A stretch of DNA of 64,000 bases from Paraburkholderia sp. (GCF_004298475.1 NZ_SCRP01000017.1:1-64000); one strand, 5' to 3'; shown: positions 18,598 to 28,082, numbered from the stretch's first letter. The notes: a model not told the origin generated them from the letters alone. Translations and numbers: made by a program.

Positions 18598-19191
18598 TCA
18601 CTGATCGCTGTTTGCGGCGACTTGCTGCGCCATCGCGAGCCTCGCCTCGTCGCGCGAAAGACCTTCGATCTTCACGTTCGCGGTGCCCACGTGCTGCAGG
18701 CCGAGCCTCTTCGCAGCCGCATATGAGAGGTCGATCACGCGCCCGCGCTTGAAGGGTCCACGGTCGTTGATCTTCACGACGACCGATTTCGCGGTTGAAG
18801 GCACGATCACGCGTACGTACGCGCCGAGCGGCAGCGTGCGGTGCGCGGCGGTCAGGTTGCCCATATTGAAGCGCTCGCCGCTCGCGGTGCGGCGTCCGTG
18901 GAACGCACGGCCGTACCACGACGCGCGGCCCGTCTGGTGAAACGACGAGACGTCCGGCCCGTTGCCGATCGGCTGGGCGCCGGCCAGCGACTTGTCGCCG
19001 CCGGTGCCCGATGCGGGCAGTGCCGCGAGCGCCGAGCCATAGCCCGGCGGTGAGCCGAACGCGGCGTGCGCGCCCGTGGTGCTGAGGGCCGCCTGATCGG
19101 ACGGACTCTGCGGACCGGGCGGCATGGCGCAACCGGCCAGCACGGACACGGCTGCGAGACTCCCGAGTCTTCGAGAAAGTCTGAGTTTCAT
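18598..19191 (-). CDS. rlpA: RlpA-family septal lipoprotein / lytic transglycosylase
   Basis: The 197-residue precursor has a basic N-terminus, a hydrophobic segment and the lipobox LAGC near residue 20. The double-psi beta-barrel follows: GRASWYGRAFHGRRTASGERFNM, LTAAHRTLPLGAYVRV and KINDRGPFKRGRVIDLSYAAAKRLGL, with the catalytic-type Asp and the conserved His. RlpA cleaves denuded glycan strands at the septum. There is no SPOR domain after the barrel, unlike the E. coli protein. I chose ATG 19191, which directly precedes the signal sequence. Confidence 0.9.
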   Translation of the reverse strand: MKLRLSRRLGSLAAVSVLAGCAMPPGPQSPSDQAALSTTGAHAAFGSPPGYGSALAALPASGTGGDKSLAGAQPIGNGPDVSSFHQTGRASWYGRAFHGRRTASGERFNMGNLTAAHRTLPLGAYVRVIVPSTAKSVVVKINDRGPFKRGRVIDLSYAAAKRLGLQHVGTANVKIEGLSRDEARLAMAQQVAANSDQ

Positions 19192-19201
19192 AAGCTTGCC
19201 A

Positions 19202-19576
19202 TCACAAGTCGAAACCCTTCGGCGGCGTCGTAGCACGCGGCTGAAAGGCTTCGGCGGCGCCAGGCGCGGCAACGCTCCTCTCGCGAATGGCGAGTTCGAG
19301 CAGGCACCCGGATGCGACCCCTATCGGGTCGCCAACCGCTGGTTTTATTCCACGTCTGGCGCAACCTGTCCCCGGCAGCCTGACCAGACCCCACGTGCCG
19401 CCATCGAACGTGATTTCACGACGTGACTTCTCGTTCAGGGGCGCCAGTGACACATGGCGCGCAGGAACGGCGGCGTAGGCCCCACCCAGCGTCACGGCAG
19501 CAAGGCCGTAGCAGGCGCGTGGCGCCTGGCTGGGCAAGACGTGCGGTGCCGGAAGGACCGGCACCTGATTTGCCAT
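19202..19576 (-). CDS. Possible hypothetical protein upstream of rlpA
   Basis: An open frame of 124 codons ends 10 bp before rlpA on the same strand, a spacing expected of an operon. The product has a central LNEKSRREITFDGGTWGLVRLPG segment but no recognised domain. Codon use is less GC3-biased than in neighbouring genes, and the ribosome site is weak, so this may be non-coding. The rest of the 19192-19948 gap shows only a promoter-like TACAAT. Confidence 0.3.
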   Translation of the reverse strand: MANQVPVLPAPHVLPSQAPRACYGLAAVTLGGAYAAVPARHVSLAPLNEKSRREITFDGGTWGLVRLPGTGCARRGIKPAVGDPIGVASGCLLELAIRERSVAAPGAAEAFQPRATTPPKGFDL

Positions 19577-19874
19577 CGCTTCAGTCCGCAAAAAGGCGGT
19601 CGTCCGGCGACGGCACTGCTTGACGGCGATGCATCGGAACCCTTTTTCAAGCGGGTTGCATCGCCCAGTGAAAGCACGAAAAACGTGCGCGTAGGGACGC
19701 ATTATACCGAAAATCAATTCCTGTCATCCAAGTTCGCCCCGAATCCCGATGATTTATATCTATCGGTGTAACAACGCCGGTTGCCGAGCCCCGTCCAGCG
19801 GGGCTTTCCGGCGAATGCCCTTGCCTGTACGGCCAACTGCGCGACCACCTGACGCGGTCCCTCGCGTGCGCCGG

Positions 19875-19880
19875 TACAAT
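19875..19880 (+). promoter_or_regulatory. Possible -10 element ahead of the metallo-hydrolase gene
   Basis: TACAAT lies 69 bases before ATG 19949 in an otherwise GC-rich leader. No good -35 match stands 16-18 bases upstream. Confidence 0.3.
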
Positions 19881-19948
19881 CGGGGCTTTGGCCTCGGCCC
19901 GTCATTCGGGCCGCCCCGGGCCACTCCTTTTCCGCACCACCCACACGC

Positions 19949-20593
19949 ATGAAAGTCACGCTGATTCCCGTCACGCCGTTCCAGCAAAACTGCTCGCTGC
20001 TCGTCTGCGAAGCGACGCGCTGCGCAGCGGTCGTCGATCCCGGCGGCGATCTCGAGCGCATCGAGGCCGAACTCGCGCGTCAGGAGGTTGAGCTCGAAAA
20101 AGTGCTGCTCACGCACGGCCACGTCGATCACTGCGCCGGCGCGAAAACGCTCGCCACGAAGTTCGGCGTGCCGATCGAGGGGCCGCACGAGGACGAGCGC
20201 TTCTGGATCGACAAGCTCGCCGAGCAGAGCGCGCGCTTCGGCTTCCCGGCTGCGGAGGCTTTCGAGCCCGACCGCTGGCTCAACGACGGCGACACCGTGC
20301 GCTTCGGCGACGAAGCACTGGAGGTCTATCACTGCCCGGGCCACACGCCCGGTCATGTCATTTTCTCCAGCCGTGCGCACCGTCTTGCAATCGTCGGCGA
20401 CGTGCTGTTCGCGGGTTCGATCGGCCGCACCGATTTTCCGCGCGGCAACCACGCCGATCTGATCCGCTCGATCCGCGAAAAACTCTGGCCGCTCGGCGAC
20501 GACGTCACGTTCGTGCCCGGTCACGGCCCGGTTTCGACCTTCGGTGAAGAGCGCCGCTCCAACCCTTACGTAGCAGACGGCGTACCCGGATGA
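19949..20593 (+). CDS. MBL-fold metallo-hydrolase (glyoxalase II / YcbL-like)
   Basis: The 214-residue enzyme has the metal motif His56-Gly-His58-Val-Asp60-His61, then His130 (CPGHTPGH), the bridging Asp in [12 protein letters not shown] and a C-terminal FVPGHGP His. This is the small single-domain glyoxalase II-like class, which typically hydrolyses thioesters such as S-lactoylglutathione; the substrate here is not known. Its stop overlaps the next start by ATGA, so it is co-translated with an exonuclease-like gene. Confidence 0.9.
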   Translation: MKVTLIPVTPFQQNCSLLVCEATRCAAVVDPGGDLERIEAELARQEVELEKVLLTHGHVDHCAGAKTLATKFGVPIEGPHEDERFWIDKLAEQSARFGFPAAEAFEPDRWLNDGDTVRFGDEALEVYHCPGHTPGHVIFSSRAHRLAIVGDVLFAGSIGRTDFPRGNHADLIRSIREKLWPLGDDVTFVPGHGPVSTFGEERRSNPYVADGVPG

Positions 20594-21234
20594 TGAACAA
20601 CGTCGCTATCGAAGAGATTTACGTCAGCACCGACGTCGAGGCCGACGGCCCGATCCCCGGCCCGCATTCGATGCTGAGTTTCGCGTCGGCGGCCTATAGC
20701 GCCGACAAGCGTCTGATCGCCACCTTCTCCGCGAATCTCGCCACGCTCGAAGGCGCGGCGGCGCATCCGGTGCAGGCCGCCTGGTGGGAAACGCAGCCTG
20801 AGGCGTGGGCTGCCTGCCGCAAGGATCTGCAGGAACCGGCGGCGGCGCTCGTCGCCTACGTGGAGTGGGTCGAGGCGTTGCCCGGCAAGCCCGTGTTCGT
20901 CGCGATGCCCGCCGGTTTCGATTTCACGTTCATGTTCTGGTACATGATGCGTTTCGCGGGGCGCTGCCCGTTTTCGTGGTCGGCGCTCGACATCAAGACG
21001 CTTGCGTTCGCCATGACCGGGCTGCCCTACCGCAAGTGCATCAAGCCGCGCTTGCCGAAGCACTGGTTCGACGAGCATCCGCACACGCACGTCGCGCTCG
21101 ACGACGCCATCGAGCAAGGCGCGCTTTTTTGCAACATGCTCGCCGAACTGCGCGCGCGGGAGGCCGAACGCGAGGCCGCCGACCGTGAAAGGGACGCCTC
21201 AGGGCAAAACGCCGCGCGTAACCCGGCAAATTAG
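20590..21234 (+). CDS. 3'-5' exonuclease-like protein (DEDD fold)
   Basis: The 214-residue protein shows DEDD-type acidic motifs: STDVEADG near residue 14 (Asp, Glu), [18 protein letters not shown] near 105 (Asp), and [11 protein letters not shown] near 170 (His...Asp). These place it with the RNase T/DnaQ superfamily. The substrate is unknown. The C-terminal ~30 residues are charged and probably disordered. ATG 20590 overlaps the stop of the metallo-hydrolase. Confidence 0.8.
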   Translation: MMNNVAIEEIYVSTDVEADGPIPGPHSMLSFASAAYSADKRLIATFSANLATLEGAAAHPVQAAWWETQPEAWAACRKDLQEPAAALVAYVEWVEALPGKPVFVAMPAGFDFTFMFWYMMRFAGRCPFSWSALDIKTLAFAMTGLPYRKCIKPRLPKHWFDEHPHTHVALDDAIEQGALFCNMLAELRAREAEREAADRERDASGQNAARNPAN

Positions 21235-21324
21235 GCAATCCGTCTCATCAATGGCTGCGCGCATTGCGTTTCGTTTTCCTGGCCTCTAACATTCAGGAAT
21301 ACACCGACACAAACGGAGGCGCAG

Positions 21325-21783
21325 TTGACTCTCGATTCGTTCTCTCAAAAGATCCTGCGCCTGCTGCAACTCGATGCGCGCCGGTCGGTGCAGGAGATTT
21401 CCGATCAGGTGGGGTTGTCCAGCACGCCGTGCTGGCGCCGCATCAAGGACATGGAACAATCGGGCGTGATCCAGCGTTATACGGCGCTGCTCGATCGCGA
21501 GAAGCTCGGGCTGCACGTCTGCGCGCTCGCGCATATCCATCTGACGCGTCACACCGAAGGCGGCGTCGAGCAGTTCGAGCGCGAGATCGCCACCTGCCCC
21601 GAAGTCACCGAGTGCTACAGCACGACCGGGGAATCCGACTACATCCTCAAGATCGTCGCGCCGGACATCAAGTCATACGACACGTTCCTGCACGAGCGCA
21701 TCTTCCGCATTCCCGCTGTCGCGCAGGTGCGCACGAGCGTCGTGCTGCGCGAGATCAAGTTCGATACGCAATTGCCGCTCTGA
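21325..21783 (+). CDS. Lrp/AsnC-family transcriptional regulator
   Basis: The 152-residue protein has the N-terminal HTH (LDSFSQKILRLLQLDARRSVQEISDQVGLSSTPCWRRIKDME) and the RAM ligand domain (EVTECYSTTGESDYILKIVAPDIKSYDTFL). TTG 21325 is chosen because GGAGG stands 5 bases upstream. Its operon partner, if any, is not obvious; the downstream CDF gene is convergent. Confidence 0.92.
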   Translation: MTLDSFSQKILRLLQLDARRSVQEISDQVGLSSTPCWRRIKDMEQSGVIQRYTALLDREKLGLHVCALAHIHLTRHTEGGVEQFEREIATCPEVTECYSTTGESDYILKIVAPDIKSYDTFLHERIFRIPAVAQVRTSVVLREIKFDTQLPL

Positions 21784-21813
21784 AATAGCGCGCCCGGCGC
21801 GGCGCCGCCGCGC

Positions 21814-23016
21814 TCAACCCGCCGCGGGCGGCACGCTCGCGTGGTCGCGCGGCTCCGGCTCCGGCTCCGCAGCGGCCGCCTGCACGACGGCATGCACGAC
21901 GTCGAGCCGGTCCGCGCCGATGCGCTTCTTGATCGCGTCGAGATCGACGCCTGCGACGCGCGCGACATCGTCCCCGGCAGCCAGTGCAACCTGCACGGCC
22001 AGCCCGCTGCTCAGATAGTGCAGCGTCACCGCTTCGACGTGTACGCCATGTTCGGCGAACACGTCGCGCAGCGTTCCGGCCAGCGCCTCGCGCGGCGGCA
22101 GGTTCGCCACCGAACGCACGTGCATGTCGTCCTCGGGGTCGACGTGAATGAGCGCATCGAGCACGCGCGAATCGGTCAGCACGCGCTTGCGCGCCGTCTC
22201 CGCGATGTAGTGGCCTTCGGAGACCGAAATATACGGATCGACGAGGATGTGCGCGTCCACCAGCGCGAGGTCGCCGGTCTTGCGCGTGCGCATTTCGTGG
22301 ACGTCGAGCACGCCCGGCGTCGAGAGCAGCAGCGCGCGCAGGTTGGCCGTGTCCGTTTCGTCGAGTGCGCGGTCGGAAAGATCCTGCAGCGCGTCCCAGC
22401 CGAACACCCAGCCCATGCGCGCCACCATGAAGCCGACGATCGCCGCCGCAATCGGATCGAGCAGCCGCACACCCGCCAGGCTGCCGACAATGCCGATCGC
22501 CACGACGAGCGAGGACGCCGCGTCCGAGCGCGCATGCCAGGCGTTGGCGATCAGCATTTGCGAGCGCACGCGCTGCGCCTCGCGCAGCATGTAGCGAAAG
22601 AGCCCTTCCTTCGAGGCGAGCACGAGAACGGCGACCACGAGCGCGCTGATATGCACGGGCGGAATGTCACCGAGATTCGCGATGCGCGTGCCCGCACGCC
22701 ACAGCATGCCCATGCCGACGGCGATCAGCAACGCGCCGAGAAAGAGCGAAGCGACGGTTTCGTAGCGGCTATGGCCGTAGTTATGATCGGCATCCGGTTT
22801 CGCGCCGCTGTGCCGGTTCGCCAGTAGCACGACGAAATCGGAGACAAGATCGGCAAGCGAGTGAATACCGTCGGCAACGAGTGCCTGTGAATGCGCAATC
22901 ACACCAATCGTGATTTGCAGCACGACGAGCACCGAATTGACGGCGACGCTCACGAGCGTGGTTATGCGCGCGACCTGGTGTTTATCTGATAACGACGCGA
23001 CGGCTGGAGTGGACAT
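21814..23016 (-). CDS. Cation diffusion facilitator (CDF) metal exporter
   Basis: The 400-residue protein has the six-helix CDF core with the metal-site motifs HSLADLVSDF in TM2 and HARSDAASS in TM5, and a cytoplasmic loop with HNYGHSRYE. The C-terminal soluble part is about twice normal length: a standard metallochaperone-like domain (HEMRTRKTGDLALVDAHILVDP) and a second ~90-residue region. It exports divalent cations such as Zn, Fe or Mn; specificity cannot be read here. Confidence 0.92.
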   Translation of the reverse strand: MSTPAVASLSDKHQVARITTLVSVAVNSVLVVLQITIGVIAHSQALVADGIHSLADLVSDFVVLLANRHSGAKPDADHNYGHSRYETVASLFLGALLIAVGMGMLWRAGTRIANLGDIPPVHISALVVAVLVLASKEGLFRYMLREAQRVRSQMLIANAWHARSDAASSLVVAIGIVGSLAGVRLLDPIAAAIVGFMVARMGWVFGWDALQDLSDRALDETDTANLRALLLSTPGVLDVHEMRTRKTGDLALVDAHILVDPYISVSEGHYIAETARKRVLTDSRVLDALIHVDPEDDMHVRSVANLPPREALAGTLRDVFAEHGVHVEAVTLHYLSSGLAVQVALAAGDDVARVAGVDLDAIKKRIGADRLDVVHAVVQAAAAEPEPEPRDHASVPPAAG

Positions 23017-23317
23017 ACGATGAAAAAAGGGCGAATGCAGGAATATCCACGATTGTAATCGCGGCGCCCTCGTAAATTCGAGACTACTACGAAAATTCCT
23101 TTTAAATCATATATCTACAGAAACGCGAAGCATTCGCATCGAGGCTGCCCGACAGCCGGATCGCAGACAGCAAAAAAGCCGCGCGTCATGACGACTTGCG
23201 CGGCTTTCGACCAGGCGGGCCCTTGGGATCGGACTTCTTCAAGACTGGCCCCTGGCGCTGCCCCATAAGGCTGAACCTCGGGACTGACCAGGACCCGCCC
23301 GATGATTTACGCCGGTA
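23017..23317. other. Intergenic region with the hns terminator
   Basis: This 300-bp stretch between the CDF gene start and the H-NS stop contains one clear hairpin terminator (23172-23207) and otherwise no open frame or repeat that I can interpret. Confidence 0.5.
23172..23207 (-). terminator. Rho-independent terminator of the H-NS gene
   Basis: AAAGCCGCGC (23175-23184) pairs with GCGCGGCTTT (23198-23207). The A-run on the left becomes the T-tract of the minus-strand transcript coming from the H-NS gene ~110 bp away. Confidence 0.75.
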
Positions 23318-23623
23318 TTACTTCTCGATCAGAAACCTTTCACGGTCTTGACCAGCAATCCAGCGGGGCGGCTTGCCGCGGCCGGACCACGTGGCACCGC
23401 TTTCGGGGTCGCGATATTTGGGGGCTACGCTGGCCCGCGAGCGGTTCGCCTTGGCGTTCTTGCCGCCGGCGCGGCCACCGCCGAGTTCGGCAAGCGTAAT
23501 GCCGTAATCGGCCATTTTTTGCTTGATTTCGTCAAGAACTTCGGCGTATTCACGTGCCTTCGCCTCTTCAATCTGCTTCTCCAGCTTTTCACGCTGGGCG
23601 AGTAGTTCCTTGTAGGAAGACAT
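23318..23623 (-). CDS. H-NS family nucleoid protein
   Basis: The 101-residue protein has an N-terminal coiled coil (YKELLAQREKLEKQIEEAKAREYAEVLDEIKQKM) for oligomerisation and the C-terminal DNA-binding domain with PKYRDPESGATWSGRGKPPRWI, the H-NS/BpH3 minor-groove signature. It is expected to silence AT-rich DNA. ATG 23623 has AAGG six bases upstream; the frame extends 11 codons further without a ribosome site. Its own upstream region is strikingly AT-rich, consistent with autoregulation. Confidence 0.93.
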   Translation of the reverse strand: MSSYKELLAQREKLEKQIEEAKAREYAEVLDEIKQKMADYGITLAELGGGRAGGKNAKANRSRASVAPKYRDPESGATWSGRGKPPRWIAGQDRERFLIEK

Positions 23624-24057
23624 AGTTACCTTTGTGGTTTTGGCATTTACGGCCACCGGTCTTGTGCCGGTATGCCGAATGACGGTTCTGTGCCCCGGAA
23701 AGTGGAGGCGAGATTAGCACAAAATTGAATATCCGTAAAAGTGTAAGGAATAAAAATTATTATAAACCGGGAGTCAGAATAGCCCGGTCGCAACGTGACA
23801 TCCTGTGCTTCTCGTCCGCGGCTTACCCGTTTTTCATCCTTTTCTTATCCGCTACAAATCAGCACGCGCGCTTAATGGGGCGTTTGATGGATTATTCCAC
23901 CCCACTTAATTATCAATTTATGGAAATGTTCTGGTTTGGAAACGTCGAACATTTCATTTCATGCGAACTTTTGCGAATACCGTCGTAGCATCATCCGAGG
24001 CAGGATGACAAGATTCAATTGTCGTGTGCCGGCGCCTGCATCACGTCAAGAAATAAT
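23624..24057. other. AT-rich leader region of the H-NS gene
   Basis: The ~430 bp between the H-NS start and the HugZ-like stop are visibly richer in A and T than the surroundings, for example around 23740-23765. No gene is supported there. It probably holds the H-NS promoter and H-NS binding sites. Confidence 0.45.
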
Positions 24058-24726
24058 TCAGACCCGATGGCGCTCGATGCAATCCGCCAACCCCGCGTAC
24101 AAGGACGGAAGATCCGGTTGCGGGGCGTCAAAGATAAAGCGCGTGCGCACGCCGTCGAACCGCAGATCGGCGCCGTAGCGGTCGACGCCCACCAGTTCGA
24201 GCCCCGGCCGCCGCGCAGCATGCGCTTCGAAGAATGCGACCAGCGTTACCTCGTCCTGAGCTGACAGCGGATCGAGCGTGTCGAGATCCGCGCCGTCCAG
24301 CCAGCCCATCGCCCCAAATCCGGCGATATAGCGCAACCGCTCGACGTGCAGCACCCAGAACGCGAAATCACCGAGATCGAGATAGCGCTGCGCGTCGGGG
24401 TGATAGCGCAGATAGCGGCGCGCGACGTCTGCCTCGTCGTCGGCATCGACCGGCGCGAAGACACCGAGCAGCGTCTCGCGCGGCGCGTTGAGCACGTCGC
24501 CGTCCGGCACATGCGCGACAAGAAAGCCCGCGCGCGGATCGCCCTGCAGATTGCGGGTGTGCTCGGCAAGCCGGCTGACGAGAATCACCGGGCGGTGCAA
24601 CGCGTCCGGCGCGAACGGCAAGAGGCTCGGATACGGAAAACCATGCGGCTCGCGCGCGTGCGTCGCGAGCGTACCGACCGGAACCTGGTGCAGCAAATGG
24701 AGCGGAGCTTGAGCGGGTACCTTCAT
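24058..24726 (-). CDS. HugZ-like split-barrel flavin/haem protein
   Basis: The 222-residue protein has an N-terminal FMN-binding split barrel of the pyridoxamine-oxidase class (LHQVPVGTLATHAREPHGFPYPSLLPFAPD, ILVSRLAEHTRNLQGDPRAGFLV) and a C-terminal DUF2470-like helical domain (LVAFFEAHAARRPGLELVGVDRYGADLRFDG). This arrangement is that of HugZ/HutZ haem-degrading proteins. A haem-coordinating His cannot be confirmed, so haem oxygenase activity is only a possibility. GAGGA precedes ATG 24726. Confidence 0.8.
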   Translation of the reverse strand: MKVPAQAPLHLLHQVPVGTLATHAREPHGFPYPSLLPFAPDALHRPVILVSRLAEHTRNLQGDPRAGFLVAHVPDGDVLNAPRETLLGVFAPVDADDEADVARRYLRYHPDAQRYLDLGDFAFWVLHVERLRYIAGFGAMGWLDGADLDTLDPLSAQDEVTLVAFFEAHAARRPGLELVGVDRYGADLRFDGVRTRFIFDAPQPDLPSLYAGLADCIERHRV

Positions 24727-24909
24727 GGGTGCGTCCTCTGGCTAATCGGCTTCGGCCGTACAGTGACGGCGGCGCTGCACCGGCGGCGTGCCGGGCGCGT
24801 AATCATATTAGTGCAGCGCACTTGTCGCAGTGCGGCAAGGCGTCGCGACCTTCGTTAGAATCGGCACTTACTTTCAGACACCTTCCTTTTTTCTTATCCG
24901 GAACTTCCC

Positions 24910-26130
24910 GTGTCCGATCGAACCGCAGAATCCGCCGTCGGCGGGCCCTCGCCCGCTGCCGCGCACCGCGCCCTGCCCGAGACGACGCGTCAGCGCGCGC
25001 GCCTTGCCACGATGGCGCTCTTCTTCATCGCCGGCATGATGTATGCGTCCTGGGGCGTGCACGTTCCGACCGTGCGCGACCGCTTTCATTTAAGCCCCGC
25101 ACTGCTGTCGTGCGCGCTGTTCGCGGTCGCAGGCGGCTCGATCGCCGCGATGACGACGATCGGCGGCTGGATCGCCCGCGCCGGCACGCGCCGCGCGTGT
25201 CTTGCGGGCGGCCTCACGATGTCCGTGTGCGGCGCGCTGATCCTCGCCGTACCGGCGTTCTGGATGCTGCTCGTCGTGCTGGCGCTGTTCGGCGTCGGCA
25301 TGGCGACGCTCGATGTCGCGATGAACGCCGAAGCCAGTGCGGTAGAAGAGTCGCTCGGCCGTCCGATCATGTCGGCGCTGCACGGCATGTTCAGCCTCGG
25401 CGGCATGGCGGGCGCGGCGATCGGCGGCGCGCTGCTCGCGCACGGGATGGCGCCCGCGGTCCATCTCGCGCTCGCGTCCGCGCTCGCCACGCTCGTGCTG
25501 CTCGCGTCGTGCCCGGTCGTGCTGCCGCACGTGCCGCATCCCACCCACGGCGAGCACGCGCGCACCGGCAACCGCTGGCGCACGCCCGCGCTCTGGGCGC
25601 TCGGCGGCATCGCGCTGATCGCCCTGATCGCCGAAGGCGCGATGTACGACTGGGCGACGGTCTATATGCGCGACGTGGTCGTCGCCACGCCCGCGCTCGC
25701 GAGCGCCGCGTATGCCGCGTTCTCGGGCGGCATGGCCGCCGCGCGTTTCGCGGGCGACGCCGTGCGCAAGCGCTTCGGCGCGCCGCAGCTCGTCATGGCG
25801 AGCGCGTCGCTCGCGTGTGCCGGGATGGTCGGCGTACTCGTGCTGCCGTTTGCGTTCACCGCGCTCATGGGTTTCACGCTGATGGGCCTCGGCCTCGCAA
25901 ACATGATGCCGGTGCTGTTCACCGCCGCCGCCCGCGTGAAGGGCATCCATGCCGCCGAAGGGCTCGCGCATGTCGCGGGCATTGCGTATTTCGGCCTGCT
26001 GTTCGGGCCGGTCGTGATCGGCGCCATCGCGCAGGTGACCAGTCTCACGACCGGGCTGGCCGTCGTGGCGCTGTGCGCCGCGCTCATCGCGTGGGCCGCG
26101 CCGAAGGTACTCAAACGGCTCGGAATCTGA
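24910..26130 (+). CDS. MFS transporter
   Basis: The 406-residue protein has about 12 hydrophobic segments, with a loop after TM2-3 (GGWIARAGTRRACL) and a repeated GDAVRKRFG motif in the second half, as in MFS exporters. It resembles the YbjJ-like group. The GTG start at 24910 follows no good ribosome site. TAGAAT at 24856 may be the -10. The substrate is unknown. Confidence 0.88.
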   Translation: MSDRTAESAVGGPSPAAAHRALPETTRQRARLATMALFFIAGMMYASWGVHVPTVRDRFHLSPALLSCALFAVAGGSIAAMTTIGGWIARAGTRRACLAGGLTMSVCGALILAVPAFWMLLVVLALFGVGMATLDVAMNAEASAVEESLGRPIMSALHGMFSLGGMAGAAIGGALLAHGMAPAVHLALASALATLVLLASCPVVLPHVPHPTHGEHARTGNRWRTPALWALGGIALIALIAEGAMYDWATVYMRDVVVATPALASAAYAAFSGGMAAARFAGDAVRKRFGAPQLVMASASLACAGMVGVLVLPFAFTALMGFTLMGLGLANMMPVLFTAAARVKGIHAAEGLAHVAGIAYFGLLFGPVVIGAIAQVTSLTTGLAVVALCAALIAWAAPKVLKRLGI

Positions 26131-26146
26131 CACGCCATATACGGGC

Positions 26147-26178
26147 AAAAAAAAGCACGCGGACTTTCGTCCGCGTGC
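26147..26178 (-). terminator. Terminator of the livJ-like gene
   Basis: GCACGCGGAC (26155-26164) and GTCCGCGTGC (26169-26178) enclose TTTC. Eight A precede it, giving a T-tract on the minus strand. It lies between two convergent genes. Confidence 0.85.
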
Positions 26179-26229
26179 CGCTTGATACCACTTTGATACT
26201 GCTCTCATGCCGCTTGCGCGGCAGTCGCC

Positions 26230-27375
26230 TTACATCTTGACGACGTCGAGCAGCGTCTTCTTGCCTGACTTGTAGTTGTACAGCGAGATCACGCCGTGCT
26301 TGAGGTCGCCCTTCGAGTCGAAGGTCGTCTCGCCGATCACGCCCTTGTAGTCGGTCGTCGGCATCGCAGCGAGGATCTTCGCCGGTTCGGTCGAGTTCGC
26401 ACGCTTCATCGCGTCGACGATGATGTACACGGCGTCATACGTGAACGGTGCGTAGATCTGGATCGGCTGGCCGAAGCGCTTCTCGAACTTCGCTTCGAAC
26501 TCCTTGCCTTGCGGCATCTTTTCGAGCGCCATGCCCGCTTCCGAGCACACGATGTTGTCGGTCGCGTCGCCGGCCAGATCGGACAGCTTGTCGGTACAGA
26601 CGCCGTCGCCCGCGAGCACCTTCGCGCGCAGGCCCAGTTGCTTCGCCTGCTTGGCGAACGGGCCGCCGGTGGCGTCCATGCCGCCGTACATGATCGCGTC
26701 GGGGTTTTCGCCCTTGATCTTCGTGAGAATTGCGCGGAAGTCCACGGCCTTGTCGTTCGTCGCGTCATGCGACAGCACCTTCATGCCGAGCGACTTGGCG
26801 GTCTTCTCGAACTCGTTTGCGAGGCCCTGGCCGTAAGCGGTCGAGTCGTCGACGATCGCGACGCTCTTCAGGTTCAGGGTCTTGGCGGCGTAGTTGGCGA
26901 GTGCCGGGCCTTGCTGCGCATCGGTCGCGACGACGCGGTAGGTCGTCTTGAAGCCTTGCTGCGTGTAGGCCGGGTTGGTTGCCGACGGCGAGATCTGCAC
27001 GATGCCCGCATCGCTATAGATCTTCGAAGCCGGGATCGAGGTGCCCGAGTTCAGGTGGCCCACCACCGCGACGACCTTGTCGTCGACGAGCTTCTGTGCA
27101 ACTTGCGTGGCCGTGCGCGGGTCGGCTGCGTCGTCCTGCGCGTCGAGTTGCAGCGTAACCTTCTGGCCGCCGATCACGAGGCCCTTTGCGTTGATCTCTT
27201 CGACCGCGAGACGCGCGCCGTTTTCGTTGTCCTTGCCGAGGTGAGCGATGCCGCCCGTCAGCGGGGCGACGTGGCCGATCTTGACCACTACGTCTGCGCT
27301 AGCTGCCGTGGAAATCACGGCGAACAGCATGGCTGCGGCGCTGATCGGCAACAGCTTTTGAAGCTTGATAGTCAT
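26230..27375 (-). CDS. Branched-chain amino-acid ABC transporter binding protein
   Basis: The 381-residue precursor begins with a signal peptide (to ISTAASA) and continues with the type I periplasmic fold of LivJ/LivK: VVKIGHVAPLTGGIAHLGKDNENGARLAVEEINAKG, VVGHLNSGTSIPASKIY, SPSATNPAYT and YAPFTYDAVYIIVDAMKRANS. It captures Leu/Ile/Val or a related amino acid. No permease or ATPase genes are adjacent, so it must work with a transporter encoded elsewhere. GGAG stands six bases before ATG 27375. Confidence 0.92.
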   Translation of the reverse strand: MTIKLQKLLPISAAAMLFAVISTAASADVVVKIGHVAPLTGGIAHLGKDNENGARLAVEEINAKGLVIGGQKVTLQLDAQDDAADPRTATQVAQKLVDDKVVAVVGHLNSGTSIPASKIYSDAGIVQISPSATNPAYTQQGFKTTYRVVATDAQQGPALANYAAKTLNLKSVAIVDDSTAYGQGLANEFEKTAKSLGMKVLSHDATNDKAVDFRAILTKIKGENPDAIMYGGMDATGGPFAKQAKQLGLRAKVLAGDGVCTDKLSDLAGDATDNIVCSEAGMALEKMPQGKEFEAKFEKRFGQPIQIYAPFTYDAVYIIVDAMKRANSTEPAKILAAMPTTDYKGVIGETTFDSKGDLKHGVISLYNYKSGKKTLLDVVKM

Positions 27376-27583
27376 ATAAGTCTCCAGTTTCGAACCCAAA
27401 AGCAACGTAATCGTCCCGTGCTCCCCTGCACCGAACGTGTCGCTCCCCGTGCGGACGACCACGCAGGATGCATCGTCGATGCACCTGGCGAGCATGCCGG
27501 CGGGCCCGTTCATTGCAGGCCGCCCGGTCATACTTGCGCGCAAGTGTAGGCGATCAAATTAAATGGGGGGATTTTTTTCAGAT

Positions 27584-27601
27584 ATTGGTATGAGTACCAA
27601 T
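27584..27601. promoter_or_regulatory. Palindromic operator candidate upstream of livJ-like gene
   Basis: ATTGGTA (27584-27590) and TACCAAT (27595-27601) form a perfect inverted repeat around TGAG. It lies ~210 bp upstream of the binding-protein start. The size suits a dimeric HTH regulator. Confidence 0.5.
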
Positions 27602-27873
27602 AGGCTTTCTACCCCCACCCTTCCAGCCCCTTAAAGATACGCTTTTACGCCTTAAATACAGGGGGTTTTCAATAGAGGCCGCAATCGGCCAGAAAGCTTC
27701 CCGGAAGCTTCGGGCGACTGAATTCAGGATATTGCGCTGATCGTGCGACGGCGTGTCACGAAAATCGGCGCCTGCATCGAGTGAAGTCGCCGGGTTTGTT
27801 ATTCGTTCAATTAAACATTCGATTAATTATGTCAACGCGCAGAGCCGCGTGTGCATTGGCTGTGCGGCGCCAT

Positions 27874-27938
27874 GCCGTGGCAAAAGCACGTGGCGAAAGC
27901 ACGTGGCGAAAGCCCGTGGCGAAAGCCCGTGGCGAAAG
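27874..27938 (+). repeat. 13-bp tandem repeat, five units
   Basis: Units at 27874, 27887, 27900, 27913 and 27926 share the core CGTGGCGAAAG; the first has CAAAAG and the second base of each unit varies between A and C. The units abut without spacers. Confidence 0.85.
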
Positions 27939-28082
27939 CCCATGAGAAATTGAATAATCGGAATCGTCAGAATCCTCCCATCAGAACGTAGAACGCGCTT
28001 CAGGCGCGGCAGGCCATCGTCGGGGTGTGGCAAACTGTCCCGCATTTCGCAGACAGGCAACCCGAACAGCAAGGAGAGCAAC

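Larger units (their letters stand above)
27376..28082. other. Long intergenic region between livJ-like and dienelactone hydrolase genes
   Basis: About 700 bp with no supported gene. It contains a perfect palindrome (27584-27601), a direct repeat of CCGGAAGC near 27700 and a 13-bp tandem repeat array (27874-27938). The promoters of both divergent genes must lie here. Confidence 0.5.

Noticed and set aside
27874..27938. CRISPR-like look of the 13-bp repeats
   Set aside because: Units are adjacent with no spacers and far too short for CRISPR repeats; no cas genes nearby.
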